Counted from the first letter of the stretch, positions 1 through 13,645 are shown. The stretch is DNA of 64,000 nt from Corythucha ciliata (GCA_038030265.1 CM075942.1:50620751-50684750), one strand, 5' to 3'. A program made the numbers and translations. Notes: generated by a model from the letters alone, not told the origin.

Positions 1-430
1 CATTTCTAAAGGAGTGGATCCGTCAAATTGGTTTTCTTAATTACCAAGCAACTCCGTGCAATTCGTTTTCAATGAGCTAAGCCCGTGAAATTTGGCGTGA
101 GTTTGAATATCCAACCCCACTGGCTCTTAAATATGCCTACCTCACGATATCAATTTTTGGAAACATAAACCGTTGAAACCCGTGTTTCAAAGTGCCCGCC
201 CCGGGAAATTTGGTTTTGTGAAGACCAATCAAACTGGGATTAACAGGTGCAAACCCACGAAATTACGTTCTTTGAATCTGCAAGCCTCACGAAAATTGTC
301 GTTAACGGTGTCAATTTGGTTCTTTCAATGAGCTACTCCCACGATATTGGTTTTTAAAGGTCCAAGCGGCCAAGTTTGCTTCTTGAAAGCTGACAACTTC
401 GCCAAATTTGCTTTTGAGGGTGCTTAAAAC
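1..430 (+). repeat. R1 degenerate short-period repeat array
   Basis: Imperfect units of roughly 38-40 bp resembling CGAAATTTGGTTTTTGAAAG followed by a CCAAACCC-like spacer. The orientation is the same as the arrays at 33.4, 35.4 and 53 kb and opposite to those at 15.2, 28.1, 59.1 and 62.1 kb. Divergence between units is high, so this is an old or conversion-eroded array. Confidence 0.6.
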
Positions 431-1977
431 CACATTCAGATGGTAACTTTTCACTGTTTTCTCGCTAAACGTATAAAATTACGGTAAGTAGGACTATAAG
501 GCCACAAAACGGGAAATTGATGTGGTCTAGAACTTTGGTATAAGGCAAATATAATGTAAGTTTTTACTTTTTTTAAAACATGACTATTAGCGAGTGAAAC
601 ATTTTGCCCCCCCCCCTCCCAACAAAATTATCGAGCATTTCCCAAAAGACTCGGAAAGTTTGTTTCACCGAAGGTATTTTCAACTCTCCCAAATTACAAT
701 TACATTCCAGGTCCCTTGAGCATATTTCTTTCAAGCTCATCAATCTTCAAAGCTTAAAGCTTTGGTGTTGAAAAAACGACGAGTTTTGGGAGGGGGGACT
801 CATCTACCTGTTTCGGTGCACATGTTCAATACTTTGCAAAAGGCAAGTCTGCAATTTAGTGATTTGTTTGAGTATTAGAGCCTACAGACACCAACGGGTA
901 AGACGGACAACTGCGGCAGTAGAGAGAACGAGAAAAGGTTGCCGCCATCCTAGGGAGAGAGAATAAGAGATAAAGTTACGCGAATTGCATAACTAGAATA
1001 ATTAGCTTCAGTTTCATCACTTAAAATTAAGGGCGCAGTTGCTAGGCTTAGCACGTTCCCCACACCAGTAATTTCATCTCCGCTAACTTATTCACGTGGT
1101 GGGTAATTGAATCCCCTTTTATTTCATTCACGCTGCGTGTCTATTATAACGAACAAGTTTTCGCTATATTCTTCATTTTTTAAATAATAATCGATTAAAT
1201 GGGATTGGTGCTAATTTCACGTGTGGTTCATCCGTTAATTTGCTCAGTCAACCTGTAATTAATATTCATTCAAACGTGAAATCCTTTGTGACTGATGTTT
1301 CGCTTGACTTCTTCCCAAGTCAAGTCTCTGATATCTAATGGGAACTCACTCCGCAGACGACCGTTAATTATAAAATATCGATTGTGAGACCCTGGGAAAA
1401 CAAAACGTTAGCGAATGAATTCCCCCCCCCCCCCGACTTCTCACTTGCCAATTAATCATTTCGGGTAGTATGATATTTGCTTAATTGCGTTTCCACCGTT
1501 TGCGAAAACAGAGGGAAAGGCGTCGCAGCAGTCTAAATCAACCGTTAATAACCTGGAAATTTGCCATATTTTAGAAATTAATGGGTGGGGGAAAATGCCG
1601 AAGATTTGGTAGAATTCGTTTCATTGGTCTCTCAAACCGTGTAAAATGGGTCGTGAGCAGGTTTGGGGTGGAGACAATAATATCTGGATTTGCTAGGCTG
1701 TTTGTTGGATAAATATGCGATTGAAGCGCGATATAATAGTATAATTCTTTATCAAATGCAAGTAATGCTTAAGTTGCCTTAATGATCAAAGTTAATTACG
1801 GAGTTCAATAGAACGGTCCTTTGACCATCGAATTGAAACTGGGTTATTTCATTGTTTAGTTCGCATCCCCGCCTATTCCAGATACCTCTAAAATACAGTT
1901 TATTCCGTAATAACCTTGCAATTTGGCCCTGGGTCTATAATTCTGTACAATCACTTATGTATTCATCGGGTTTTCAG
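1..1977. other. Intron upstream of the first visible Dscam exon
   Basis: No exon is recognisable here; I read it as the 3' part of a Dscam2 intron. The first ~430 bases are an R1 repeat array, where short AT-rich units ending in a conserved AAATTTGG-type core repeat about every 38-40 bp. The rest is AT-rich with C-runs near 605 and 1425. A polypyrimidine tract and TTTTCAG end the segment as the acceptor of the next exon. Confidence 0.6.
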
Positions 1978-2122
1978 ACGCAGCACCCGTTCTACTGTAC
2001 AGTTTCATCGAACAAACCCTTCAGCCAGGACCACCCGTATCGCTCAAATGTGCCGCTAGTGGCAATCCTACGCCTCATATTACTTGGAAATTGGACGGCT
2101 ACAACTTGCCACATAATTCCAG
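1978..2122 (+). CDS. Dscam2: Dscam2 exon: Ig5, first half
   Basis: Starts after TTTTCAG and ends at AG|GTAAGC. It enters with two bases of a split codon and leaves in phase 2. It encodes APVLLYSFIEQTLQPG, then the first Ig cysteine (SLKCAASGNPTP) and the invariant tryptophan (ITWKLDG). This frame is not the longest open frame here; family resemblance and phase fit to the next exon decide it. Confidence 0.9.
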
Positions 2123-5100
2123 GTAAGCCGATTGAAAAATTGTAATAAATCACGAGTGGTGACTCGCCTCGCCTGCGCCTGCACTCATTAGGAGCCAATC
2201 CCACCAGAAAATAACCAGCCTTCTCAATTAATATCGATATTTGTTGTAAAAACCAGCCATTGATCCACCTGAACGTAACTTGTACTGCTTCTTATTCTAT
2301 GAAAATAGCGACAAAGCCAGCTGAGAAATACCATAAAAACATCGACGGGTCCCTGAAAGACTTCTTGCAATGAATAGAAAAATTCCCCGCACTTGTGGGG
2401 CGTTCCTAATATTCGCGCTAAGAGCTTGATAAGGCGGCTAAGGTATAGGAACAGCGCGTGTTCAAAGTGGCTGATAACTCGTGTTATCAAAATGAAACTC
2501 AATATGGTATAAAACTTTTGATATCACATTGTCTAAAACACTACTTTGAGGAGAAATGTTATGCGATAATTTTGATATTTAAATCACATTTGTTGTGTAT
2601 TGTCTTACGTGAGATGATTGGATTAAAAGCATGGTTCGGAACAAAATGATTGTGTCTGCTGTCCAAGAGTCACATGCTCACGGTGAGTCCTTCGAGACTA
2701 GTGTTAAGAATTCCCTATTTACATTGGTAATATCCTGTTAAGGATCGGTTTTATCGCAACTGCTCGTATTCAGGAATTCAATATATTCTAGAAACGAAAT
2801 ATGCCAGTGAAAAAGTGAGGAAAATTTTCCATTTTGATGTGCCAGTGGAAGGGTTTTCCAAAAAATGAAACAAAATAATGTGAGGACACCAAGGTAATAT
2901 TAAATGCTTCTGGGTTCAATTCATTGTTTGAGCTTACTATGTACCCTTCAGTAAAATAGTATAATTTTCTGGTAGTCTTTTTATGCCTTCCATCCAGGTA
3001 GTTTCCTCTCGAGCCTTGAGGGAGCGAGTGATTTTTCAGTAACCCGAGCTCAACGAACACAACGAAATATTGTTGAATGGATCAAATTCTTGGATGCGAA
3101 ATTTCACCTGCCGAGCACGCCTGCTTGATTTTCATGTCCGATGGGAAGCTGTTGAAAGAAACTTCTGGGTGTCCTCTCATTATTTTGGCACTGTGGCACA
3201 CAACATAATGCGACGAATAGGTTTTTTTATTAACCCTCGGGGACAAGCGTAGCTGTGTTCCACGGTTCAGTCTAAAATAATTAATAATTTATCAAAATAC
3301 TGATGAAAAAAATTCGAAAAAATGTATTTATCGTAGGCTTTGTACAGGGCGTAGCACTATTTATATACCCTATTCTCGTGATATCACTTCTATCGCAGCG
3401 CAGTCTAGATTGCATTTGAAAGGCGAATTGTGTCAACTCCTCCAAAAGTACCGTTTCACTATTAAAGTTAATTGAAACTGCCGAGAAGCTACATCTTTTT
3501 TTTAAAGCCTCCCGAGTTGTTCGTATTCACTTCTCCCCGGTGTTTGTCCCCTTTATTTCACACAGTTCGGCCCAGTAGCTTAATCTTTACTTATTCACAA
3601 ATCCCAAAGCGTCTGTCTCAATGGCATTACCATTGTCACTGTAGAATTTTTAAGTTTTCACGTTCTAAAAAAAAGAAACAAAACGCCTAACACTGCACCT
3701 CCTGCAATGCCAATTAACTTAATGTTTTCGAAGGAAGGGTAGAAGAGCTTCCTGTCTGGTAATCTGTTAAGCTGAATTTATCTAGCATCAATGCGAAGCC
3801 TTAGCAATCGTATTAAGGGCTTTATATGCCTGCCTGACTATGTTATTTTACTCGACGCGGAAAGAAACAACGTAAAATAAATTGCGGTTGTTTCGACTAG
3901 CCCCCTCACCACTTCAGCCCGACCAAGGAAGAATAGCGAAACTCATTCACCTGTCATTCACCGCGAAACAGTCGAATTTCCTGTCTTCCTCACCGTTCCC
4001 ATCTTCTTGAGACAACATATCGGGAAATGATTTCCCGGCTCTACTCATCATCGTCGTTCCTCTCCCCTCGAACAATCATGAAAGCATGGAAATAGATTTG
4101 GAAGCAGTAGCTCAACCCCCCTCCGCCCGTCACCTATTGCCACCACAATCACGGTGCAGCCCTTGTTCCTATTTCCTATACTCGAAATCTGAACGTATAT
4201 AGGCCGACCAACAGAGGGAAAATTTCAGAGGAGGCAAAACCATCGTAAATACAACCTCACCGCGTACATCTTTCTTCGATGAATCACTTTGGGTAGTGCC
4301 TGATCTCTTTAGATTTGAAATTAGTTTGTTAATCGTTATGGTGCTTGCACGTCTCTCTCATTACAACGAATTTTATTTTATAAAAATCCGAGAAAGTGAG
4401 AAAAAGCTAGCGACTGTTGTTTGACGAGCCTAAAGTGTTCATTAACATAAGCCGACAGCCCTGATGTCCTATGCGTGTGGAGAACAAAAGAACAGCGTAA
4501 ACGTGTAGTGTTGGACCTGCACGTGCGAGACCGATTCACGGACCTCCCCGAGACGTGCATTTGGGACCCACGTAGTGCTGGGCGCCCTCGGGAGGGTGAA
4601 ATTCGCCCGATGGCAGAGTTCCCGTTCTTCTATACATCAATTTCGTGACACCATAAAGTTTTTTGAGGTTGATGACATAAGCAAGCTCAGCTGGAATTCT
4701 TGTGATTTGACGTAAGTTTTTGTGAAAAATCAGTCGAGCATGACGAGTAGCCCGCACCAGTTCACCGGGTGGTCTCTATAGCGCCCCTCAAATTGGCTAA
4801 AGATGAACGTTTTTTCGTCATTATCTTGATGCCAAAGAAAAATTGGCATGAATTTAACGCACGAAACTGCGTATCTTGGGATTTCACCACACAAGTTGAA
4901 TCGGATCATCGATCAGTCGAGCCAAACCAAGTGGTTCTTCCTGTTCTTCTGGCGTTATCAGCCGCCTGGGCCAGTTTTGAAGGGCCCTCGAATTTTCCGG
5001 GCAACGTAAGACTCCGTAAACCGACTGTCGTACATTCCAAAAGATGGATTATTGAACCTGGATTGACCGCTCTTGTGTCAATAAAATCTATCAAAGTCGA

Positions 5101-8100
5101 CGACAAGTTGAAACGCTCCTAAATAAACAGTTCAGTTCCAAAATGTTCTAATCAGTTCCCCATTTCAAACATAAAAGTAGAGGGGTAGAGGGGGGGGCCT
5201 CTCCGGCTCAATGACTCATGTGTAACGCGTTAACATGCCCGACTGTCCTGCTAGGGTGTCTTAATATCATAGACTTGAGCTAAGGGAGCGGCTCGCCCAA
5301 CGAATTGCCGTCTCGGTCGAGAGAGGCCGTATACGACAGCCTCGGTATACCGAATTATAGTTGTGCTCCTTCTCATTATTCGTACAAAGACCAGGCAGTT
5401 ATGTGGGCTCCTAGAGCATAATTGTCGAGACGAAAACAACGACAACGGACGCTGTGGTCGCTGAGGTGGCGAAAACGATGAGACCATGCACGAACCTGGA
5501 TGGACGTCAAGGAGCTTCTAGGGAAAAAAAAGTCATAAATCGTCATATTCGGGCCTCTTTCTATAGCTGTCTACCCACCTGGCTATTATGGTAAGCCGCT
5601 GAATTCTTTGGTTTCATCCTGGGAGTACGGCTTTCTGACTTTCAATTTCCACTGAAATCGTCATTCTGGTGCCAGTGTGGTTTTTTATGAAATGATCAAT
5701 GTCACATTTATGCGGGAAAAATTCGTGTTTATCTTTAATTTAAATCCAAAAAAGAGACGAAAAACTTACCACCACCCCCGCATTACACAATATCTCTAAC
5801 GTACAGCCCCCGTCCAGTATAGTCACCTTGTAGGGACCCATAGATTTTAGCGCTCTCATCGATGACCGCTCTCGACTCTCAGTGCACAATAAACCCCGTT
5901 TCACTGATACCTGAGAGTGAAAAACGGCAAAACTTCAAACCAACTCATTTAAATACCGCGAACTTTCTTTGCCTCACCGTGAATGATATCCCCTCGCCAT
6001 TTTTCACTCGTCGTCATCTCAACTTTCTCTGACATGTTTTTCATGTAGTGAATAGAAGGAAGAGAGCACACGACTTAACACTACTTGTCAACTTGTTGAG
6101 GTGCTTCTCATCCCTTTACAAACGTGCCATTCATTTATGCACAAGTACGACTTTGCTTATCATACGCCTCGTCGACTTCTCCCTGCGCTAGAATACTTAT
6201 CGCAGTTTCCCTTCACAAGTCCTTAACAAAAGCTCCTACCACTCCCTTAATTAACTTTTGACTCACCGATCCCTCCCCCACCACCACCATTACTTTATCT
6301 TCGATAGCGTTGCCAAGGTTCTCATTGGAGAGTGTAGATCCGTATCTAAGAAAAAAATGAAGAGGCAAAAGGGTCAACCAACCTTAACACCCTTTTTAGT
6401 ATACTAAACTAAGGATAGCGTCATATCTTCCGACTTTGAGTGTTTCGAAGGGGTTTTAATTAGTTCTTCAACGGAACTTTATTATCCACGACATTATTAA
6501 TTATTCTTGTCGTGCCTTGGAATTAATAAAATGAGGGAGGATCTTAAAATGCGGGAGTGATGTACGAATAAGCGAGCTGTTAGATTTTATGTTTAATGAA
6601 TTTCCAGGGGGTGGGGGGGGTGCCAGTTTCTTTTCTGATGGCCGCTTCTTTCGCTTTGAATATTAGTGGTCGGTAGGCGGCCCATCAGGAACGTCTACAA
6701 GGGTGCAATCCTCCGTCTATCGTTTTGAGGTGCTGCATGGGGACAGGGGCCAAAACGTTGTGAAAGTTCCTCAGCTGAAACATGTCATACCGGAATAACA
6801 CTTGATAGTTATACAAGTCGGATTACTAGTCGTAAGAAAATTGCGGAGAAAAGTCGAACAAAAATTATTTAAATGATTCACTGAACTATATGTCGTATCC
6901 AGAACGAAAGGAACGCAAATGTTTTCTTAACAAGCGAGACGACGGTAAGGCGAGAGACTTTAAAATCCCTTCGGCTTTTCCCAAGAAACTCTTTCTCGCT
7001 TTTAATCAGAATGGCTCGCCAGCTTCTCGATCCTAAGAAGTAATTTTGAGAGGGCATTTTAAGCGCTGGAAGGAAAGCCGTTGTCCTTTTTTCCACCCCA
7101 TCCTCTTCTCCGAGACTTGAACTAGCTCGATTAAAAAGTAGTACGCTTCTTACCCGCCGCATTTTTTCTCCTTTCGACAAGTGCGAAAAAAATAAGAACT
7201 TCCTTCAGGCTAAGTTTTTACCCGTTTGAGAGAAGATTTAAAAAAGTTAAAGCTCTCACTTGAAAAGTGGTTGGGCACTTCTCAAAGTTACGTTGTAACC
7301 AATGAAGTTAAAGCAGTTTCCTTTACTTTTAAAACACCCACCCAACTGTTTTCCCCACCGTTTTGTTATTCATTACAAACAAATAAACGTGAGATTTTTG
7401 TTTTTTATCTGCCATGAGCACCCAGCACCCCCCCCCCCTCTAACCAGCCAGACATATACATTACTAGAAATGAGTGATAAAAAAGATTGTACGCTTCGTT
7501 GACGTGCACATGTGCTCTATTAGAGCGTATTCCTTTGCGGTTCAATTCTCTGAAAAACCCCTCTTTGTACGTCTACCCATAGTTTGGTTTACAAAGGCCC
7601 CACCTAGGTTCTTCCAGTTGGCGTAAGCCACAAGGCCTGATAGGCTCTCTCTCTCTCTCAAATTCAATTACCTTGGACAATGTTACAGACCAGCTCGTCC
7701 TTCTGACTTTTTTTCTTTTATTTTTTTCATTAAACTCCTTTCAAATTCTATCGCTTCATCCGATTTATCGATGGGCGTGAAAGTAAGACGACAGTTAAGC
7801 CTACTCTCCAACACTAACCTTTCTTCATTGCAGACAAGGGGGGGGGAGGTGTAAATTCATTCGGACTTTTAGCCGAGATCTCCTCCGTAAACACTCTCAT
7901 TTAACCTAGAAGTTACGTTATCAAACTGATAACCGGACGAGTAAAGTTTGTACAAAAGTGAAGGAAAAGCTAACGTCGCCAGTAACTTCGTAGAATAGGT
8001 ATGTACATACAACTTCCAATTCAATTAAGGCCAAGGGTAGAATGTAAAAGTTCGGGTGTTTGATTTAATTCCATATTTAATCGGCTCTTCGGAATGGTTG

Positions 8101-9053
8101 TGTCACCGAAATCACGCGCATATTGTCTTTAAATGGCGTTATCCCACCCTTGTTCCTCCTGTCTCGTTCGAGATGAAATAAATGAAGTTATCCCCAACAA
8201 TAGACTTTTTGAGGAGCATACTCGGAAGTTAAGAGATGCAACCTCGAAAGTTTTTGTACGTTTTTACAGCTCTTCATCCCTTGAAAACCAATTACAGCCT
8301 TCAGGATCAGCATTCACACGCTAATTTTCTCACTGGCACAGTGCCCGTTTAGTGAACTTTTTGTGTGATGTTTTAGTACGATGAGAAAATTACGCGAAGG
8401 AAATAATTGAAATACAACGAGTACCTAACAGTAAAAAAAAGTCGTTTAGTGAGGAAGGGAAGGGAACGCCTACTTTCTGGATGCATCACTACGAACTGCA
8501 AATGCTTTTCTTCCTTTCTTTTTCTACCGTGTATACCGAGACGAAGAGAAAATTGCTCCTTAATTTTTTTTTCTGGAGACGAGAACTTGCCGCACTTGGG
8601 GGTGTATTTTTTTTTTTTTTTAATAACATAGGTACATTTTTCATTTCACCCGTTTTTCTACAGTCTCCTCGGGGCCCATTATTCTTCCCTTCACTGAAAA
8701 TCTCCTCGGTTTTGTTTCCGCGATGCCAACACTTTCTCCTATGCCCCCCCCCCCATGTCCCACGGGGCACTGAACAGGAAGGGACCGGTGACAGATAATT
8801 TGCCCTCCTCCTAGCTCAAAGGACAAGTTGAACAATTATTCAGGGGAAGCGATGAAAAATATGAAAGAAAGAGTATGCAAAAACCAGCATAACCGAGCGA
8901 ATCTGTCGTTTTCTTGCCTATATTTTCGACCGAACAAAAAAAAACTCATTCTCTGTTTTTTCCTATAAAATGTACTAACCATTAAAACCTTTCAGCAACG
9001 CAAAACAGAAATTATCAAAAGCCACCCCACCCTCTCACATACTTCTGTTACAG
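2123..9053. other. 6.9-kb Dscam2 intron
   Basis: The largest intron of the visible gene, splitting Ig5. I see no exon-like segment, alternative Ig5 half or RNA gene in it. It contains homopolymer C/G runs (6608, 7423, 7838, 8744), scattered AT-rich sequence and a CT microsatellite near 7650. The short open frames inside, for example near 4.8 and 8.5 kb, have no recognisable domain and run through low-complexity sequence. Confidence 0.6.
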
Positions 9054-9205
9054 ATTTCTAGTAGGGCAATACGTCACCCTTCACGGTGATGTTATCGGCC
9101 ATGTAAATATAAGTCACGTCGTCGTAGAGGACGGCGGTGAATATACCTGCACGGCTGAAAATCGCGCTGGAAAAGTTTCCCATTCAGCCCGACTGAATAT
9201 TTACG
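9054..9205 (+). CDS. Dscam2: Dscam2 exon: Ig5, second half
   Basis: Acceptor CTGTTACAG, donor TACG|GTAAGT, 152 bp. Joining the previous AG with the first A restores an Arg codon. It encodes FLVGQYVTLHGDVIGHVNIS and then the second Ig cysteine in EYTCTAENRAG, a stretch highly conserved in Dscams. Leaves in phase 1. Confidence 0.93.
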
Positions 9206-10710
9206 GTAAGTACTTTGAGTATTTCATAAACTTATTGTGCGTGGATAAAGTTGTTCACAATGATGCCGTCGTTAATATGTAGAAATATAACTTTTATCGG
9301 GGTATAAAAATTAAACGTTTTGAATTGTGGAACAGGGATAGAATTGTGATCATCTCTATTTTGATGCCCGTTTCGAACATTTTTCTAGGATAATTAATTA
9401 GATGAAAATGTTTACTGCTATCCGTGATGGGGGAGGGGGGACTTAAGAGATTCCTTCTCGTTTATTAAAAGCTGAAGAATCTGATCTGAGTGTGGATTGA
9501 AGGGGACAGGAGCCTGCAATTGTGAAATACAGCAGTTTATAACTTACAAAGGGCTGCTTTTAGCCGACATCGGAATCGGCTTGTTGCCAGATTCCAGTCC
9601 CGTTTCAGCATAAACAACAAGTTTTTGAGAATGAAGAGGTAATTGACTTTATCTGACGTGATTCCTGGCCACCAATATACACTCCCACACCATCGTCACT
9701 TATACATAATATAGTATGAATCATAAAAATTCAGCCTCAGAATATGTCTCCGGTACCAAAACACTGGCCGTTTCACCACAATAACAGGAAATATGGCCAC
9801 AGGGATCACTAGGAGTCGGTAAAAACCTGGAAATTTTGTCAAAGAATCTTATATTTGACTCTTTTAAAGCCCAATTTCGTGGATTTCACATCTTTGATAA
9901 TCCATTCGCGGGTTTTCGATCTCACAGAAAAACCAATTTTCTTTCTATTCAAATAGGACGTCTGCGGAGCGCATTCAGTGTTTTATGCACGATACTTTTC
10001 GAATACAATCAAACCTATAACAATGTAATGACCACCTGAACGAGTTCAATTCCGCCGAATAGCCATAATTAGAACGCTAATGTCCATTATACCCTCGCCA
10101 CCACAACCAAACCCTGCTCACCGACCATCATTCATTCATCCTAACCCGTCGTCACCTCCTTATGAACAAATAGCGTAGTTAATCCCTCCCCAGGGCTAAA
10201 ACGTGGTCGCGGGACGAGTTGTGCGAATGAATATTCAAAGGAGAATAATTTTGCGGTCAGTGCATAACGGTGAAAGGAGGGGAGGCTCTCTGTGAAAACA
10301 AAATAGAAATGTCAGGAGGGAGGGGTAGGTTGTTAAAGGTTTTGAGAGCGTGCTAAAAACAAAAGTATCCCCTCGCTAACCTCCCCATCTGTGTCGTTTT
10401 TCGCCGTTATTAAACCCTATTTTAATGGAAAAGAAACTCTTTTCATAATGTGCGCTATGAGAAAAGCTGTGAGGGGGGCATTTGAGATTCTAATATTTGT
10501 TGTTCAAACAAAAATTTTGCATTTTAAGGTAGAAATGTCTTGATGTGAATCGTATGTAAAATTACATTTATACGCTGAACCCTGCGCTTCACTATTTTTC
10601 AGAATTTTCTCTACCTCCACCATTTTTGAAGAGAACTTTCTTATTTTCCACAAATAGAAAATAAAATTTGCATTTTCATCACCGAAGGATTGATTTTTTT
10701 TTTGTTCCAG
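9206..10710. other. Dscam2 intron with weak R1 repeats
   Basis: 1.5-kb intron between Ig5 and Ig6. A short reverse-oriented R1 stretch lies at about 9830-9960 (units such as AAAGCCCAATTTCGTGG). The rest shows no coding signal. A T-rich tract and TTCCAG end it. Confidence 0.6.
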
Positions 10711-10821
10711 GGCTACCGTACATTCGCCTCATACCCAAATTGACCGCAGTGGCAGGCGAAGAGTTTCAGATGAAATGCCCCGTAGCGGGCTACCCAATTG
10801 AGGAGATCAAATGGGAGAAAG
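10711..10821 (+). CDS. Dscam2: Dscam2 exon: Ig6, first half
   Basis: Acceptor TTTTGTTCCAG, donor AAAG|GTAATA, 111 bp, phase 1 to phase 1. It encodes LPYIRLIPKLTAVAG, the first cysteine in MKCPVAGYPIEE and the tryptophan in IKWEK. LPYIRLIPK and PVAGYPIEEIKWE are near-invariant Dscam signatures. Confidence 0.95.
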
Positions 10822-12329
10822 GTAATACGATTCCACCCCCCTCCCCACCCTACCACTCCTTTTCGACCCATTTTCTTTCTTTTACTTGGAGAAATTCAAG
10901 AATAAAAAGACCTTTCGGTGGATAACAAAGCTCTGAGGTAGACACTTACTACTTGGGGGAAGAAGCCCAGTTTTTACTGTAACTAAAAATTGAGGTAAAC
11001 CCAATCACTGGTCGTCATATTTTTCAATTTAATTATCAATCAACTTATAATGAGCGGACGAAAAGTCGTCGTTACGATACCGCGAACTTAGGTGAGGGGG
11101 AGAGCTTATGAAAGTTTCTTGTTGCATGATACATTGTGCTGTGAGAGGCTCTTGCTCCATTCCTAACGATGGAAAACTCGACTATGAGGAGTTAATGAGA
11201 GTTGCGAAGTTCAATTACAGCGAGACTGTGGATTACCTGATTTACTATTGCATCCGGGCGAACTTCAAAACTATAGTACCGTGGACGGCATAATAGGCTT
11301 TTTACTTTTCTATGAGATGGCATTCCTGAGACTTCGAATGAGATTTTGTTCTGCAAAATTCAATTGGTGTTTACAGTCTTTTTTTTAAAATGTTGAAACG
11401 TCTACAGGAATCGATAACATATAATGAGCATTCGCCTACATCAAAGGGCTGCTAATGCGGTCCTTAACCATACAGGGAGGGTGGAGCCAGGGATTTCTGT
11501 TCTGACTGTTGAACAAAACCACAAATAATCAGGTTCAGCCAATATTTGAACAATTCTCAATGATCTAAAACTACCTTTATGAGCTTCCTTATACAACAAA
11601 TAAAGTTTTGATGTTGAAGTCCACTGTTATGTCAGCACATAGTGAAATTGTGATTGCAAGTCAGAATTGAAACGAGTTTTTGAGGGTGCGAACGAGGATT
11701 TGACGGCTGCTGGATCAACACGAAAAGGAGGGGGGAGCTGGGAAGGTCATAGCGATTCAATCACATGGGAGTTACGCCTGGAAATGACGCTCGAGAGATA
11801 CGGATCGACCGCAGCAACACAAACAGATGGATCTCTCTAGCACAAATTAATGGTCTCTGCTTCCTACGCCTTTCCCCATTCCACCTCCGCTGATGTGGAG
11901 GAGGTAAAGTTCGTTCTCTCAAACGCATTTTCTCATTTTACAGTCATACTTTACTTAACGCCCGGACTTCTCGGCAGAATAAGGAAAATATATTTGACGC
12001 AAAACCGTCTCAGAAGATCCCTCAGCAACTCGATTTATTCACTTTTTTATTTGTTTTGTTTTCGCCAAAACAATCTCAAAAAGCTTGTACCTAATGTCTT
12101 CGATTTTTTTTTTTTTTTTCAAAGCGTTAATGAAATGTTTCTCCAAGCATTTTTCTCCCCACCCCTCCAACCATTTAAAGAGTCAAAGCGACGCCTGCGA
12201 CGATAATATGGAAGAACCGGGTTGTTTTTCAAGTTCTCGCCTTGATGTGTGGCGAAAAACTTCATGGCCTGAAGAACTCAGCTCTTTCATATGCCAAATT
12301 TTTCAGGTTTTGGGGAATTCAACTCCGTA

Positions 12330-12560
12330 AGGGGTTTTTTCAAAGACCTAAGTTCACGGATTTGGCACATACAGAAACCAATTTTGAGGTTAGGTACTGA
12401 TAATTAAAGAACCCATTTCGCCTGTGGCTCTTTCAAGAAGGAATTGCATCGGTTTCACTCTTTCAAAATACACATTTCGCAGATCTGAGACATTCAGAAA
12501 CCAACATCGCGGGATTGGCGCCCTAAAAAAGTCAGCTTCGTGTGTTTCACACCTTCAAAA
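12330..12560 (-). repeat. R1 degenerate repeat array (reverse)
   Basis: Successive units contain AAACCAATTTT, CCCATTTCGCC, GGCTCTTTCAAG and ACACATTTCGCAG at roughly 40-bp spacing, the same vocabulary as the clearer array at 15.2-15.5 kb. Intronic in Dscam2. Confidence 0.5.
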
Positions 12561-12843
12561 TAATAATCTCCAGAATATTTTCTAAATCTAAAGAGCAATG
12601 TCCCAGGTGTGGCTCCTTTTGAAAAACGTTGCCAAGGCAGAAACGCCTTTAGAAAGAAGGACGCAGAAACGGTGATACGATACTTATGTGGAATTGATCT
12701 TTCAGCTAAAGAACAGTTGTTTTTGAGCTTCGAAAGCATTTAAAGCTATAAAGTCCGAGGCTATAAAAGTAGAAAGGGCGAGGTCTTAAAATGACAACAA
12801 CGTTTTACGAATCCCGCCCCCGCCGGTCTATCAAATCATACGT

Positions 12844-12889
12844 GGCATCCAAGAACCCACCAATTTAAGATCGAGAAAACTTGGATGCC
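12844..12889 (+). repeat. 46-bp hairpin motif, copy 1
   Basis: A perfect 10-bp inverted repeat, GGCATCCAAG and CTTGGATGCC, encloses a 26-base loop. The same 46-bp structure with shared flanks (GTGGCATCCA and CCAAACAA-AGGTG) recurs at 55857-55902, 43 kb away. Function unknown. Confidence 0.6.
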
Positions 12890-13119
12890 AAACAATAGGT
12901 GCAATAGGTAATAATGGACAGTAGGCTTCACCAAAGTGCTGAATTTCACCGCCATTTAAGGGTATGTGATCTACGTGAGAGGACCCAGGGCCACGAGCTG
13001 ACTCTGACCTCTAACGAGCACGAGGGCTGCGGTTACCCCGAAAAAGACCGTGGCCGTAAAAAAAAACGGTATTATACGTTTTCTGTGTGTCACCATGATT
13101 TTTTTCTCTATTTTTTTAG

Positions 13120-13284
13120 GAGGGCACGAACTACCAGAAGATCTCCGGCAAAAAGTGATAACAAGCACGGGCCTCCTTATAATCAATCCAGTGCAAAAGA
13201 CAGCCGACGCTGGTGTGTACACGTGCTGGGCAAAGAACAAACAGGGCCAAACGGCTCGCCGTAGCGGCGAAGTCACCGTAATCG
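13120..13284 (+). CDS. Dscam2: Dscam2 exon: Ig6, second half
   Basis: Acceptor TTTTTTTAG, donor ATCG|GTGAGT, 165 bp, phase 1 to phase 1. It encodes GGHELPEDLRQKVI and the second cysteine in VYTCWAKNKQG, followed by TARRSGEVTVI. These are conserved Dscam Ig6 strings. The last G completes a Val codon with either alternative Ig7 exon. Confidence 0.95.
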
Positions 13285-13645
13285 GTGAGTGAAGGCCAAC
13301 GTTACGCAGTTTTCCACGCGAAAAATGTGGATGGTTTTGTTTCGCTCTTAGCTTACTTAAAATGTGAAAAGTTGAAGTTGTGTACCTACCGTCAAATCGG
13401 CCAAGAGCGAATACTTTGACTATTTAATAGCACGTTACACCGATGAGAAAATACTGGTTTAGTGTTATTGGAAAACCATTGTTTTCTTGTTAGACGATGG
13501 CGCCGTTCATTTGTTCTTTAAATGCGGCACATCAATCCAACGGGGGAAGGAGTGTTATGCAATAGGGAGACGTTCAAGCCTCCATTAAGTCACTCTCTCT
13601 CTCTCTCTCTGTTCCCCCGTTGTCATAAATAATAAATGTTTACAG

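Larger units (their letters stand above)
10822..13119. other. Dscam2 intron with R1 array and a repeated hairpin
   Basis: 2.3-kb intron splitting Ig6. An R1 array in reverse orientation occupies about 12330-12560. A 46-bp hairpin at 12844-12889 has a close relative at 55857-55902. No exon is visible. The open frames near 11.1 and 11.9 kb have no family resemblance. Confidence 0.6.

Noticed and set aside
3297..3325. CTGATGA...CGAAAA resembling a hammerhead ribozyme core
   Set aside because: No stems can be formed around the core in the AT-rich flanks; chance match.
4769..5122. 117-codon open frame on the + strand
   Set aside because: No recognisable family and no splice or promoter context; lies in a long intron.
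2123..9053. Search for additional alternative Ig5 exons in the large intron
   Set aside because: No second copy of the Cys-Ala-x-Gly or TWxLDG strings with splice sites was found, so I do not propose an alternative-exon cluster here.
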